Assembly: GCF_000758705.1 (NCBI RefSeq)
Contig: NZ_CP009287.1
Location: 4,588,001-4,652,000 of the forward strand
Reading direction: 5' to 3'
Source: Paenibacillus graminis
GTDB taxonomy: Bacteria > Bacillota > Bacilli > Paenibacillales > Paenibacillaceae
DNA: 64,000 bases
The translations under genes and the position numbers were made by a program. The first letter of the stretch is position 1. Each line of letters begins with the position of its first letter. The notes under the pieces were generated by a model. It did not search any database, was not told the origin of the DNA, and saw nothing but the letters and a program-made list of their open reading frames with translations. Shown here in pieces: positions 51,928 through 59,915 of the stretch.

Positions 51928-52731
51928 TTATTTCTTGCGGTAGAAGAACGTTTCCGTCGATTCGAACCCGTACTGGGCCGGGGTGAAAATCTGCTCCGTG
52001 CTGCCCACGAACAAATATCCGCCCGGTCGCAGGCTGGCTGAAAATTTGTGATACAGCTTGCTTTTGGCTTCTTCCGTAAAATAGATCATGACATTGCGGC
52101 AGATGATCAAATCGAAGCCTTCATCAAACTTATCCAGCAGCAGGTTCTGCTTGCGGAAATCAATGCTTTTCTTGAGCCCGTCGCTGACTTTGAAAACAGG
52201 CCCCTCCGGTGTAAAATAGCGGCCGGCGACATCCTTTGGCACATCCTTCAGCGAACGCTCCAGATAGATGCCCTGCTTCGCTTTGGCCAGTGCGCCGTCA
52301 TCGATATCGGTCGCCAGAATTCCGGTCTGCGCCAGAATATTTTTGTCGGAGAGGATCATAGCCAGCGTGTATGGCTCTTCACCGGTGGAGCAGGCAGCGC
52401 TCCACAGCTTCAGCCTGCGGCCCGAACCCTGCAGTTCAGGCAGAATGACATCCCGCAGAACCTCCCAACGGTTCGGGTTGCGCCAGAATTCCGAGACATT
52501 GATGGTCATGCGGTCCAGGAATTCATAGAACAAAGCTTTGTCCTTCATCATAGCGGCGAAAAAATCACTGAAGGACTGATAGCCGTTCTTCATCCGGAGC
52601 GTGGTCAGTCGCCGTTTCATCTGCGCTTCCTTGTACTGGGCCAGGTCAATCCCGGTGCTTTGCTTAACGTTATGAATAAATCCGGTATAATCCGGGTCAG
52701 GTGCTGTTGATACTTCTTCTCGTTCAGCCAT
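51928..52731 (-). CDS. cheR: Chemotaxis protein methyltransferase CheR
   Basis: CheR methylates glutamates of chemoreceptors with S-adenosylmethionine. The N-terminal helical domain (about 15-85, MKRRLTTLRMKNGYQSFSDF) is followed by the methyltransferase core with LKLWSAACSTGEEPYTLAM (SAM-binding), ATDIDDGALAKAKQG, DLIICRNVMIYFTEE and LRPGGYLFVGSTEQIF. Length is 267 aa. The cheR next to aroC (aroF) order is the Bacillus order. Confidence 0.95.
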   Translation of the reverse strand: MAEREEVSTAPDPDYTGFIHNVKQSTGIDLAQYKEAQMKRRLTTLRMKNGYQSFSDFFAAMMKDKALFYEFLDRMTINVSEFWRNPNRWEVLRDVILPELQGSGRRLKLWSAACSTGEEPYTLAMILSDKNILAQTGILATDIDDGALAKAKQGIYLERSLKDVPKDVAGRYFTPEGPVFKVSDGLKKSIDFRKQNLLLDKFDEGFDLIICRNVMIYFTEEAKSKLYHKFSASLRPGGYLFVGSTEQIFTPAQYGFESTETFFYRKK

Positions 52732-52757
52732 TATGTTCCCCTGCCTCCCGCCTGAAA

Positions 52758-53201
52758 CTACATCCAGGCCGCGATGTCTTTGTTGTAAACTGCCAGTTCA
52801 TCCGGAGCAAAAAAATTGGCAATTTCACGTGCTGCACTTTCCGGCGAATCCGAACCATGGATCAGATTCAGAGGGGTATGGCTGGCAAAGTCACCACGGA
52901 TCGTACCCGGCAGAGCTTCCCCCACCTTGGTTTTTCCGATCATCAAGCGGGACAGCGCAATTACATCGTCACCTTCCCAGACCATGGCGAATACCGGTCC
53001 AGAGGTAATGAAGCGCACCAATTCCGGAAAGAAATCCTTTCCTTCATGTTCTGCGTAATGCTTCTTTGCCTGCTCTTCTGTAATAATGATCAGCTTCGCG
53101 GCAACCAGCTTGAGCCCCTTGTCCTCCAGGCGGGCGACGATCCGCCCAATCAGTCCGCGTTGTACCCCATCCGGTTTTATCATCAGATACGTTTGCTCCA
53201 T
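52758..53201 (-). CDS. ndk: Nucleoside diphosphate kinase
   Basis: Ndk balances nucleoside triphosphates through a phosphohistidine. [20 protein letters not shown] at the N-terminus and the active-site [16 protein letters not shown] (His near 116) are present. I chose ATG 53201 behind GGAGAGTGA, giving 147 aa; the longer frame adds five residues. It lies between cheR and hepT as in Bacillus. Confidence 0.97.
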   Translation of the reverse strand: MEQTYLMIKPDGVQRGLIGRIVARLEDKGLKLVAAKLIIITEEQAKKHYAEHEGKDFFPELVRFITSGPVFAMVWEGDDVIALSRLMIGKTKVGEALPGTIRGDFASHTPLNLIHGSDSPESAAREIANFFAPDELAVYNKDIAAWM

Positions 53202-53308
53202 AGAGTCACTCTCCATTTTCTATTATTCCCAACGAATAATAAGCTGTTTTTTTGATAGTATCAGAAACCTTGCCATCTGTGAACGCTTAATATTTTGAAT
53301 GCAGCAGA

Positions 53309-54277
53309 TTAATAAGACCGCCCTGTCACAAAAAAAGCAATATCCTTCAAATTGCGCTTCGTCCGGTTGCTCGGCAGCTGGTCCAGTGCTGCAAGGGCTT
53401 TGGCAATGTAGCGGGACGCCAGCTCTTCTGCCCTGGAAATGCCTTCACCCGACAGAATCAGATCAATGGCGCGCCCCACGCCGCTATTTCCTTCGCGGAT
53501 GGAAGCAAGCTCCGTGAGCAGCGCACTCCGCAGCCGCTGGTCTTCCAGACTGTATATAACCGGCAATGTAATATTGCCCTGCCGCATGTCGCTGCCCGGA
53601 GGTTTGCCGATTTGCTTCTCCGTCCCGGAAAGATCGAGCAGATCGTCACGGATCTGGAACGCCATACCGACGTTATATCCGTAATCATAGAGCAGCCTGG
53701 CCGTATCCGGCTCCGCATCCGCAGCCAGCGCACCGAGCTGGCAGCTGATGGCAATCAGCAGTGCCGTCTTGCGGCGGATGCGCCGCAGATAATGGCGCAC
53801 ACTCTGCTCGCTGTTGAAGAAGTCACGGATCTGCTCCATCTCTCCGATGGACATTTCCACCATCGCCTTGGAGAGGATCTGGTGTATTCGCGGATTGCCC
53901 AGCTCCGAGGTCATTACCAGCGCCTTGGCATAAATATAATCCCCGGTATACATGGCAATTTTATCGCCCCATTTCGCTTTGACCGTCAGCTCTCCGCGCC
54001 GCAGCTCTGCATCGTCGATCACATCGTCGTGAACAAGCGAGGCACTGTGGATCAGCTCCAGCGGTATGGCAACACGCTTCAGCTTCTCCAGATCATATTG
54101 CCCGAATTTGCCGCCCATCAGCACAAAGACCGGCCGCAGCCTTTTGCCGCCTGCCTTCAGCAGGTGCAGGGATGTCTCTGTCAGCAAATCATCGTCGCCC
54201 TGTACGCTGCGGTAGAGCTCTTTTTCGATCTGATCCATATCCTTGTTCAGCAAGCCAAATATTTGCATTCGTTTCAT
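53309..54277 (-). CDS. hepT: Heptaprenyl diphosphate synthase component II
   Basis: HepT is the catalytic prenyltransferase subunit, giving the isoprenoid tail of menaquinone. The two aspartate-rich motifs are HSASLVHDDVIDDAELRRG and AFQIRDDLLDLSG. GGKRLRPVFVL and KTALLIAISCQLGAL are conserved. Length is 322 aa. It overlaps the mqnA stop by four bases. The partner component I (hepS) lies upstream at 57361-58230. Confidence 0.94.
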   Translation of the reverse strand: MKRMQIFGLLNKDMDQIEKELYRSVQGDDDLLTETSLHLLKAGGKRLRPVFVLMGGKFGQYDLEKLKRVAIPLELIHSASLVHDDVIDDAELRRGELTVKAKWGDKIAMYTGDYIYAKALVMTSELGNPRIHQILSKAMVEMSIGEMEQIRDFFNSEQSVRHYLRRIRRKTALLIAISCQLGALAADAEPDTARLLYDYGYNVGMAFQIRDDLLDLSGTEKQIGKPPGSDMRQGNITLPVIYSLEDQRLRSALLTELASIREGNSGVGRAIDLILSGEGISRAEELASRYIAKALAALDQLPSNRTKRNLKDIAFFVTGRSY

Positions 54278-55134
54278 TCGTTCACCCGTGTCAGCAGATT
54301 ATGGCTCCACATCTCCATCTTCACTTCACGCTGCAGCAGACCCAGCTCGTAGGCGTAGCGGAAATAGAGGTTCAGCCCTTCCTGTTGCCTTTCCCCAAAG
54401 TCATAACATAAATTACGGAAGTACATGTCCCAATAGGCTGCTGTCCCCCCGATAGCTGAGCAGGCCTCCCGGATAATGGGGGCCAGATTCTGCTGGCCGC
54501 GTCTCTTGCTCTCCACAAAGGCGTCGGCGATTTCAGCAATTGCCTCCGGTCTCATTCCGGCAGCCTCCCGGTTCACGGCCCAGACGGCAAAAGTCATACC
54601 GAATCCGGTCCATTCCTTCCACAGCTCGCCAAGATCGGTTACGATATAACCCTGATCCTGCCACGAGGCCCGGATCGCATTGTCACCGATCAGCAGACAG
54701 GCATCCGCCCCGGCCATCATTTTATCCAGATCAGGCGCAGCGCTGATATATTCAGGTTTGCCGTTAACTGCTTTTTCCATCAGGATCTTCAGCAGATTGA
54801 CGGATGTTGCCGACGTGTTGGTTACAGCAATCGTACCTGAGGCCACCTGCGCCAGCGGCACACGCGAAAACATCAGAATAGACTTCACCGGGCCATCCGA
54901 GCTAACCGACAAATCCGGCAGCAGCAGGAGCCGTTCGCTCGCAGCCGCGTAGGCAAAAGAGGACAGCGCTCCTACATGAATACTTCCGCTGGTCATACCT
55001 TGATTAAGAACGGCTGGCACCTCACTCACCATCTCTGCAGGAAAGCTTAAGGATGAGGGATAGAAATTGTGAAACACCGGCCATGAATTGGTATAACTGA
55101 TTTTACCGATAACGGTAGGTTCAGGATCATTCAT
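54274..55134 (-). CDS. mqnA: Menaquinone biosynthetic enzyme MqnA (chorismate dehydratase type)
   Basis: MqnA converts chorismate to 3-enolpyruvyl-benzoate, the first step of the futalosine route to menaquinone. The periplasmic-binding-protein-like fold shows GKISYTNSWPVFHNF, VPAVLNQGMTSGSIHVGALS and ADACLLIGDNAIRAS, ending with YFRNLCYDFGERQQEGLNLY. Length is 286 aa. Its presence between hepT and the UbiX-like gene indicates a futalosine-type pathway rather than the classical MenFDHCEB route. The other mqn genes are not in the window. Confidence 0.9.
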   Translation of the reverse strand: MNDPEPTVIGKISYTNSWPVFHNFYPSSLSFPAEMVSEVPAVLNQGMTSGSIHVGALSSFAYAAASERLLLLPDLSVSSDGPVKSILMFSRVPLAQVASGTIAVTNTSATSVNLLKILMEKAVNGKPEYISAAPDLDKMMAGADACLLIGDNAIRASWQDQGYIVTDLGELWKEWTGFGMTFAVWAVNREAAGMRPEAIAEIADAFVESKRRGQQNLAPIIREACSAIGGTAAYWDMYFRNLCYDFGERQQEGLNLYFRYAYELGLLQREVKMEMWSHNLLTRVNE

Positions 55135-55137
55135 CCT

Positions 55138-55740
55138 TCATTCCCCCCATCTGCGAAATAATGAATGCTCAATGTCCAAGCTGTCCAGCACCTTGCCCAC
55201 CATAAAGTCAATGAGGTCATCCATCGTTGTCGGGCCGTAATAAAATGCGGGCATCGCCGGTATCATCTTTACCCCGAGCCGGGACAGCTTCAGCATATTT
55301 TCCAGGTGAATCGCATGAAGCGGTGTCTCCCGGGGTACGAGCACAAGCGGACGTCCTTCCTTCAGCATGACATCCGCAGCCCGGGTCATCAGATTATCCG
55401 AGCTTCCGTGGGCAACGGCTGACAAAGTTCCCATGGAGCAAGGCATAATAATCATGGCCGCTGTGCGGAAGGAGCCGCTGGCAATGGAAGCCCCGATGTC
55501 GGCAATCGGGTGATAATGCAGAGAACCGGGATAGCTTCCGAACTGTTCGTTCAGAAAGCCCTCCCGGTCTGAGGCGGCAAAGCCCAGTTCTTCCTTAAAT
55601 ACGCGCCAGCCGGCGTTGCTTACCACAAGATGGACCGAGTGTCCCAGTGCAAGCAGTGTTCTGGCCAGCCGGACGCCATAAATGCCGCCGCTGGCTCCCG
55701 TGATGCCCACAACATAGTTTTTCGGCTTAAGCTTATTCAT
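55138..55740 (-). CDS. UbiX-family flavin prenyltransferase
   Basis: This flavoprotein family prenylates FMN for UbiD-type decarboxylases. Signature segments are VVGITGASGGIYGVRLARTL at the N-terminus, IIMPCSMGTLSAVAHGSSDNLMTRAADV, and LKEGRPLVLVPRETPLHAIHLENM. Length is 200 aa. In futalosine-pathway loci it supplies the cofactor for decarboxylation of the naphthoquinone acid. A ubiD-like (mqnL) partner is not visible here. It overlaps the UbiA-like gene by four bases. Confidence 0.92.
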   Translation of the reverse strand: MNKLKPKNYVVGITGASGGIYGVRLARTLLALGHSVHLVVSNAGWRVFKEELGFAASDREGFLNEQFGSYPGSLHYHPIADIGASIASGSFRTAAMIIMPCSMGTLSAVAHGSSDNLMTRAADVMLKEGRPLVLVPRETPLHAIHLENMLKLSRLGVKMIPAMPAFYYGPTTMDDLIDFMVGKVLDSLDIEHSLFRRWGE

Positions 55741-56612
55741 TTGTAGAACTGCACCACCAAGTCAATCAGAGTAAAGGAAAATACAACAATGCTCAGCACA
55801 CCGTTCATAGTGAAGAAAGCGGTCTGCAGCCGGCTAAGGTCGCTTGGAGAAACAATATGGTGCTCATAAAAAAGAATAATATAGGCGATCAGCATCCCTG
55901 CCACATACCACCAGCTAAGGTCGGTAATAAACAGCAGCGAAACAAAACCGATACCCGTCAGCATGTGAAACACCTTGGCAATGGTCAGTGCACGGGCAAC
56001 GCCAAAGCGGACAGGAATGGAATACAGGCCTTCCTTCTTATCGAATTCAACGTCCTGACAGGAATAAATAATATCAAAGCCTGCTGTCCAGAATACGATC
56101 GTGAAATAGAATACCATGGAAGTCCAGTCCACCGTTCCGGTAACGGCAACCCAGCCCCCGAGCGGGGCGAGTGCAATCGTCAGACCGAGGATCAGATGAC
56201 AGGCCCAGGTGAAACGTTTAGTGAATGAGTAAAAAACAAGAAGAAAAACTGCGATCGGCAGCAGTTTCGCCGATAAAGGGTTCAGCTTGAATGCAGCCCA
56301 GAACAGCAAAAAGAAAGAGAAGGCGATGAACAGGGACACCTCTCCAACCTTGAGCAGTCCGGCGGGGATGGCTCTGCCGGCTGTACGGGGGTTTTTGGCG
56401 TCGCTGATCCGGTCAATCAGCCGGTTCAGCCCCATGGCCGCGCTGCGTGCACCGAACATGGCTATGACAATCCAGCCGATTTGGCCCCAGGAGGGCAAGG
56501 CCCCAAACATCACGACCGAACCCAGCAGAGCACCCATAAAAGCAAAAGGCAAAGCAAAAACGGTATGTTCAAACTTGATCATTTGCAAAAAAATGGCGAT
56601 TTTCTTAAGCAT
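55737..56612 (-). CDS. UbiA-family prenyltransferase (MqnP-like)
   Basis: This is an integral membrane prenyltransferase with eight or so helices. It has the Asp-rich motifs NRLIDRISDAKNPRTAGRAI (near residue 60) and DIIYSCQDVEFDKKEGLYSI. It would attach heptaprenyl diphosphate to the naphthoate ring, the role of MqnP in the futalosine route or MenA in the classical one. The start ATG 56612 (MLKKIAIFLQ), with AAGGAG upstream, overlaps the menG end by 8 bases. Length is 291 aa. The 4-hydroxybenzoate-type sequence supports MqnP. Confidence 0.88.
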   Translation of the reverse strand: MLKKIAIFLQMIKFEHTVFALPFAFMGALLGSVVMFGALPSWGQIGWIVIAMFGARSAAMGLNRLIDRISDAKNPRTAGRAIPAGLLKVGEVSLFIAFSFFLLFWAAFKLNPLSAKLLPIAVFLLVFYSFTKRFTWACHLILGLTIALAPLGGWVAVTGTVDWTSMVFYFTIVFWTAGFDIIYSCQDVEFDKKEGLYSIPVRFGVARALTIAKVFHMLTGIGFVSLLFITDLSWWYVAGMLIAYIILFYEHHIVSPSDLSRLQTAFFTMNGVLSIVVFSFTLIDLVVQFYK

Positions 56613-57357
56613 TACAATTCTCCTTGAGCCCAATATGTAGTGCCGCGATGCCTCCGGTCAAGGGATAGGATTCCACTTTTTGCAGTCCGGTTTCACGGAA
56701 GATTACCTCTAGTTGTTTTCTGTCCGGGAACAAGGCTAATGACTCCGGAAGCCACTTGTACTGCTCATATCTCTTCGCGAAAAGTTTGCCAAGGAGCGGC
56801 AGCACCCGCTGAAAATAAAAATAATAAATGCCTTTGAACGGCTGCTTCATCGGTTTGGACAATTCCAGGCAGACCACCATGCCTCCCGGCTTCACCACAC
56901 GTTTCATTTCGTTCAATACCCGGACTGGATCAGGTACGTTGCGGAGCCCGAATCCTATGGTCGCATAATCGAAGGAGTTGTCGCCGAAAGGCAGCTCCAT
57001 GGCGTTGCCCTGTACCAGGGAAATCCGCTCCTGGAGATTGCGTGCCTCCACCTTGCGCCGTCCTACTTCCAGCATGCCTGCACTAAAGTCCAGGCCCATG
57101 ACACAGCCCGTCCTGCTGGCTTCAGCCAGCGCAATGCTCCAGTCGCAGGTGCCGCAGCACAGATCAACCGCAGTGTCTCCTTGCTTCATCCCCATCTTGC
57201 GCATGGTGAATTTGCGCCAGGCCTTATGCCTGCGGAAGCTCAGAATGTCATTCATCAGATCATATTTGCCGGCAATGCTCTCAAAAACCGAATGGACAAA
57301 TTGCTCCTTGGGCTTAGTGCCTTGATCACCGGTTGCAGTAGTTTTCTCTATAGTCAT
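56605..57357 (-). CDS. menG: Demethylmenaquinone methyltransferase
   Basis: MenG (UbiE) methylates demethylmenaquinone with SAM. KYDLMNDILSFRRHKAWRKF, AVDLCCGTCDWSIALAEASR (SAM site), ATIGFGLRNVPDPVRVLNEM and VKPGGMVVCLELSKP are family motifs. Length is 250 aa. The hepS-menG-hepT frame is the Bacillus arrangement, but three further quinone genes are inserted between menG and hepT. Confidence 0.94.
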   Translation of the reverse strand: MTIEKTTATGDQGTKPKEQFVHSVFESIAGKYDLMNDILSFRRHKAWRKFTMRKMGMKQGDTAVDLCCGTCDWSIALAEASRTGCVMGLDFSAGMLEVGRRKVEARNLQERISLVQGNAMELPFGDNSFDYATIGFGLRNVPDPVRVLNEMKRVVKPGGMVVCLELSKPMKQPFKGIYYFYFQRVLPLLGKLFAKRYEQYKWLPESLALFPDRKQLEVIFRETGLQKVESYPLTGGIAALHIGLKENCNA

Positions 57358-57360
57358 TTC

Positions 57361-58230
57361 CTAACCCTCCACGGCTGCTTGTCCGGAAATTTTCATGTGC
57401 TGAAGAAGGCGGTCAAGCGCAGCACTCAGCTCGGCGAACAGATTTTCCTCCTTCACCCCCTGCAGCAGTCCCTGAATGGACCGGATCGATCCATGCAGCT
57501 TGTCTGTCAGCAAAGAATCGCATTTGTACTTCATCTTCAGCTTCTTCCAATCCTTGTGATCGAGCTCCTGCTCCAGCAGCAGCCGCCGTTCATCCTCAGT
57601 AGCCGACTCCAGCACTTTCCAGTAGCAATAACCCTCCATGGCATTTACAGGGTCGCCTCCGCGGCGAAGCTCCAGAAGGACGGTCTCATACTGGCTGAAT
57701 TCAGACAGCAGCTTCTCCCACAGCTCGGCAAGGGATTCCTCAATCATCGGTGTAAAAGAAAGGAACAGCCTCATATTGAGCTGTACCGTGTGACGCAAAT
57801 ATTGTTCAGCAGACAGGAACATGCCCTTCATCTTGCTGTACAGATGGGCCTTCATCACATTAAGATCGGCAATGGCGGTGCTTAGTATACCGACCATCTC
57901 AATCTGCTCCCGTTTGGCAAGCAAATGATAAAACCAGCTGCTGAAATAATCGCCGGCCAGCACTTTAAGCTGGCGGGAACGCATAGGATCTCCCCCCGGC
58001 TCGTTCTGGACCTGGTCGATGCACTCATGGGTATCCAGCCCCAGCTGCACGAGACCGGTCACGAGTGTAAATAGCTCTCCGCCCTTTATGCCCGCAGGGG
58101 AGCCATAACTTAAAAAAATATATAACAAATGACCACGCCCGTCTGGAAACGGCGGCAATTCCGTATGCCGCTGAATCATGTCGTAGTCGGTATAAGGTTT
58201 AGCCAGTTGCGGTATGCGGTACGGTTTCAT
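57361..58230 (-). CDS. hepS: Heptaprenyl diphosphate synthase component I
   Basis: HepS is the non-catalytic subunit that sets chain length with HepT. It shows LYIFLSYGSPAGIKGGELFTL, SRQLKVLAGDYFSSWFYHLLA and YCYWKVLESATEDERRLL, all helical. I chose ATG 58230 (MKPYRIPQ), six bases after GGAGG, because the longer frame starts inside a TATAAT-type promoter. Length is 289 aa. It is the first gene of the hepS-menG-UbiA-UbiX-mqnA-hepT operon. Confidence 0.88.
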   Translation of the reverse strand: MKPYRIPQLAKPYTDYDMIQRHTELPPFPDGRGHLLYIFLSYGSPAGIKGGELFTLVTGLVQLGLDTHECIDQVQNEPGGDPMRSRQLKVLAGDYFSSWFYHLLAKREQIEMVGILSTAIADLNVMKAHLYSKMKGMFLSAEQYLRHTVQLNMRLFLSFTPMIEESLAELWEKLLSEFSQYETVLLELRRGGDPVNAMEGYCYWKVLESATEDERRLLLEQELDHKDWKKLKMKYKCDSLLTDKLHGSIRSIQGLLQGVKEENLFAELSAALDRLLQHMKISGQAAVEG

Positions 58231-58285
58231 TTCAGCCTCCGGAGCCATTGACGTTATGACAATATCTTTGTTCACAATCTTGTCT

Positions 58286-58295
58286 ATTATATCAC
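58286..58295 (-). promoter_or_regulatory. Extended -10 promoter of the menaquinone operon
   Basis: On the minus strand TGATATAAT combines TGN with TATAAT (complement of 58286-58291). The -35 is weak. The predicted start is near 58279, which leaves a leader of about 50 bases before hepS. Confidence 0.5.
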
Positions 58296-58344
58296 ATGTT
58301 TTTTGGTCACGCACTGTGGGCTATTCTAGTTTCTTTTACCCAGA

Positions 58345-58884
58345 TTAGGGATAAATGAACTGCTTCTTCCATAGCTCGCTCTCACTGATGCGCAGTCCGA
58401 TCTTCACAGATTCGGGCAGCGGACGGCTTGGTGCCGTCTCCAGCGCATCCTGAAGCCGGAGCGACCATTCATTGCGCCGGATATCCCCGGCAAGCAGCAG
58501 ACGCCTGCTGTCCAGCCATTTATCCTCGGCAACAATCCGCAGCAACAGCTGGTCAACGTTAACCGTCTCCTGAAAAGCAAAGGAAATGACCCGGGCCATG
58601 TTCTGATAGAGCTCCTGCGGTTCCGGATCATTGCCGGTCACCTTCAGATCCAGAGAAAGAACATTCCCCTTCCACCCGGCCCTGTCAATGGTCAGGGTAA
58701 GCGGGAGCTTCTCGAGCATATCCACAAGATTGCTGCTCTCCAGAACCACTCCGCCTCCGCTTAAGGTTTCCAATACCCCGTCCTGCCGGTGCAGGGCAGG
58801 CTCAAGCGCAGCCAACTGCGGCAGAATCAGCGCGGAAGCTGCGGTAATGAGCACCACCGTTCCAATCAGCCAGCTCCTGTTCAT
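58345..58884 (-). CDS. Secreted or membrane-anchored protein of unknown function
   Basis: An N-terminal hydrophobic segment (residues 5-25, IGTVVLITAASALILPQLAAL) works as a signal or anchor and is followed by a mixed alpha/beta domain of 150 residues with ILSLDLKVTGNDPE and RIVAEDKWLDSRRLLLAGD. I do not recognise the family. It lies between mtrB and hepS in the same direction, where Bacillus has no equivalent gene. Confidence 0.75.
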   Translation of the reverse strand: MNRSWLIGTVVLITAASALILPQLAALEPALHRQDGVLETLSGGGVVLESSNLVDMLEKLPLTLTIDRAGWKGNVLSLDLKVTGNDPEPQELYQNMARVISFAFQETVNVDQLLLRIVAEDKWLDSRRLLLAGDIRRNEWSLRLQDALETAPSRPLPESVKIGLRISESELWKKQFIYP

Positions 58885-58973
58885 GACAAGCCTCCCTTAT
58901 CATTCATAGTTGCCGCCTCTTTGAACGAATATACGGAAAACGAGACATGGCTATCCTTAGTTATATTTTGAAA

Positions 58974-58997
58974 AAAAGCAGGCTATGCCTGCTTTTC
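58974..58997 (-). terminator. Terminator of mtrB
   Basis: On the minus strand AAAGCAGGC and GCCTGCTTT form a hairpin followed by a T run, overlapping the stop codon region of mtrB. Confidence 0.9.
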
Positions 58998-59244
58998 AGC
59001 TTTCACTTTCCAATTGTCCGTGTTTGCTCCATATTTCGGCCTTGCCGCGGATTTTCATGGCTGAGGTATGATCTGTGAATTGGGCGATGAGCACCTCGCC
59101 TTTGTCCAGCTTCTCCGTATGATGAAACCGTGTGTCCAGCCCCCGGGTAAGCCCGATCACCTGAACACCGTTCTCCTTGGCTTTGATTACGATGTAGTCG
59201 CTGCCTGCCGGTGCGGGATTAACGCCATTATTCTTCTCAGTCAT
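58996..59244 (-). CDS. mtrB: Tryptophan RNA-binding attenuation protein (TRAP)
   Basis: MtrB forms an 11-subunit ring that, with bound tryptophan, wraps RNA carrying GAG/UAG repeats and shuts down trp expression. The family core is clear: [40 protein letters not shown] and [15 protein letters not shown]. The RNA-binding lysine/arginine pair (KIR) and the tryptophan-pocket residues of GLTRG and HTSA are preserved. Length is 82 aa. In Bacillus mtrB is the second gene after folE (mtrA); here it stands alone. Its target leader is at 48683-48753. Confidence 0.95.
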   Translation of the reverse strand: MTEKNNGVNPAPAGSDYIVIKAKENGVQVIGLTRGLDTRFHHTEKLDKGEVLIAQFTDHTSAMKIRGKAEIWSKHGQLESES

Positions 59245-59297
59245 GCCAAACCCTCCTATAAATTATTGTGAGATTAAGCCAACCCTCTCAACAACAA

Positions 59298-59319
59298 ATG
59301 CCGCCTTGGAGGGCGGCAT
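59298..59319 (-). terminator. Terminator of hbs
   Basis: On the minus strand ATGCCGCC and GGCGGCAT form a stem followed by TTGTTGTTG, a weak T tract, just after the HU gene. Confidence 0.65.
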
Positions 59320-59362
59320 CATTGTTACTCAGAAAGACTATGGGATAGATATGTAGAAATCT

Positions 59363-59635
59363 CTATTTGATTCCGTCTTTCAGAGCTTTACCCGGTTTGA
59401 ATGCCGGTACCTTGCTCGAAGGAATTTCGATTTCTTCACCAGTTTGCGGGTTGCGGCCTTTACGTGCGGAACGTTCGCGCACTTCAAAGTTTCCGAATCC
59501 TACCAGCTGAACTTTATCTCCGTTTTGCAGAGCACCTGTGATCGCTTCGAAAACGGCATCTACCGCTTTAGTAGCATCTTTCTTGGGAAGTTCAGTTGCT
59601 TCTGTAACCACGTTGATCAAATCTGATTTATTCAT
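59363..59635 (-). CDS. hbs: DNA-binding protein HU
   Basis: HU is a small histone-like dimer that bends DNA. The 90-residue protein has [40 protein letters not shown] and [20 protein letters not shown], the complete HU pattern. It stands alone between spoIVA and mtrB, as in Bacillus. Confidence 0.98.
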   Translation of the reverse strand: MNKSDLINVVTEATELPKKDATKAVDAVFEAITGALQNGDKVQLVGFGNFEVRERSARKGRNPQTGEEIEIPSSKVPAFKPGKALKDGIK

Positions 59636-59863
59636 GTCTTCTCACCTCCCTGGGCAAATTTCCGGTATCATACACTGTTTCCGTTTAAACGCAAAATATA
59701 CGTGATAATCCCGTTTTTTACTAGATACTGGCGCCCTTCTACCTAGAAGCGCAACAAACTTATAGTAATACAGCCCATCCATAATTTCAAGGCGTTCCTC
59801 AAAAAAGAAGCAGAAAGTAGCACTTTTGGCCGAAAAATGTACTGTACGGGTATCCTTTCATAC

Positions 59864-59893
59864 CAAAAGCAGAGCGGAATTTCTCCGCTCTGC
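59864..59893 (-). terminator. Terminator of spoIVA
   Basis: On the minus strand AGCAGAGCGGA and TCCGCTCTGCT pair and are followed by TTTTGG. Confidence 0.85.
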
Positions 59894-59915
59894 TCTCTTA
59901 ATACGCTAGGATTGG

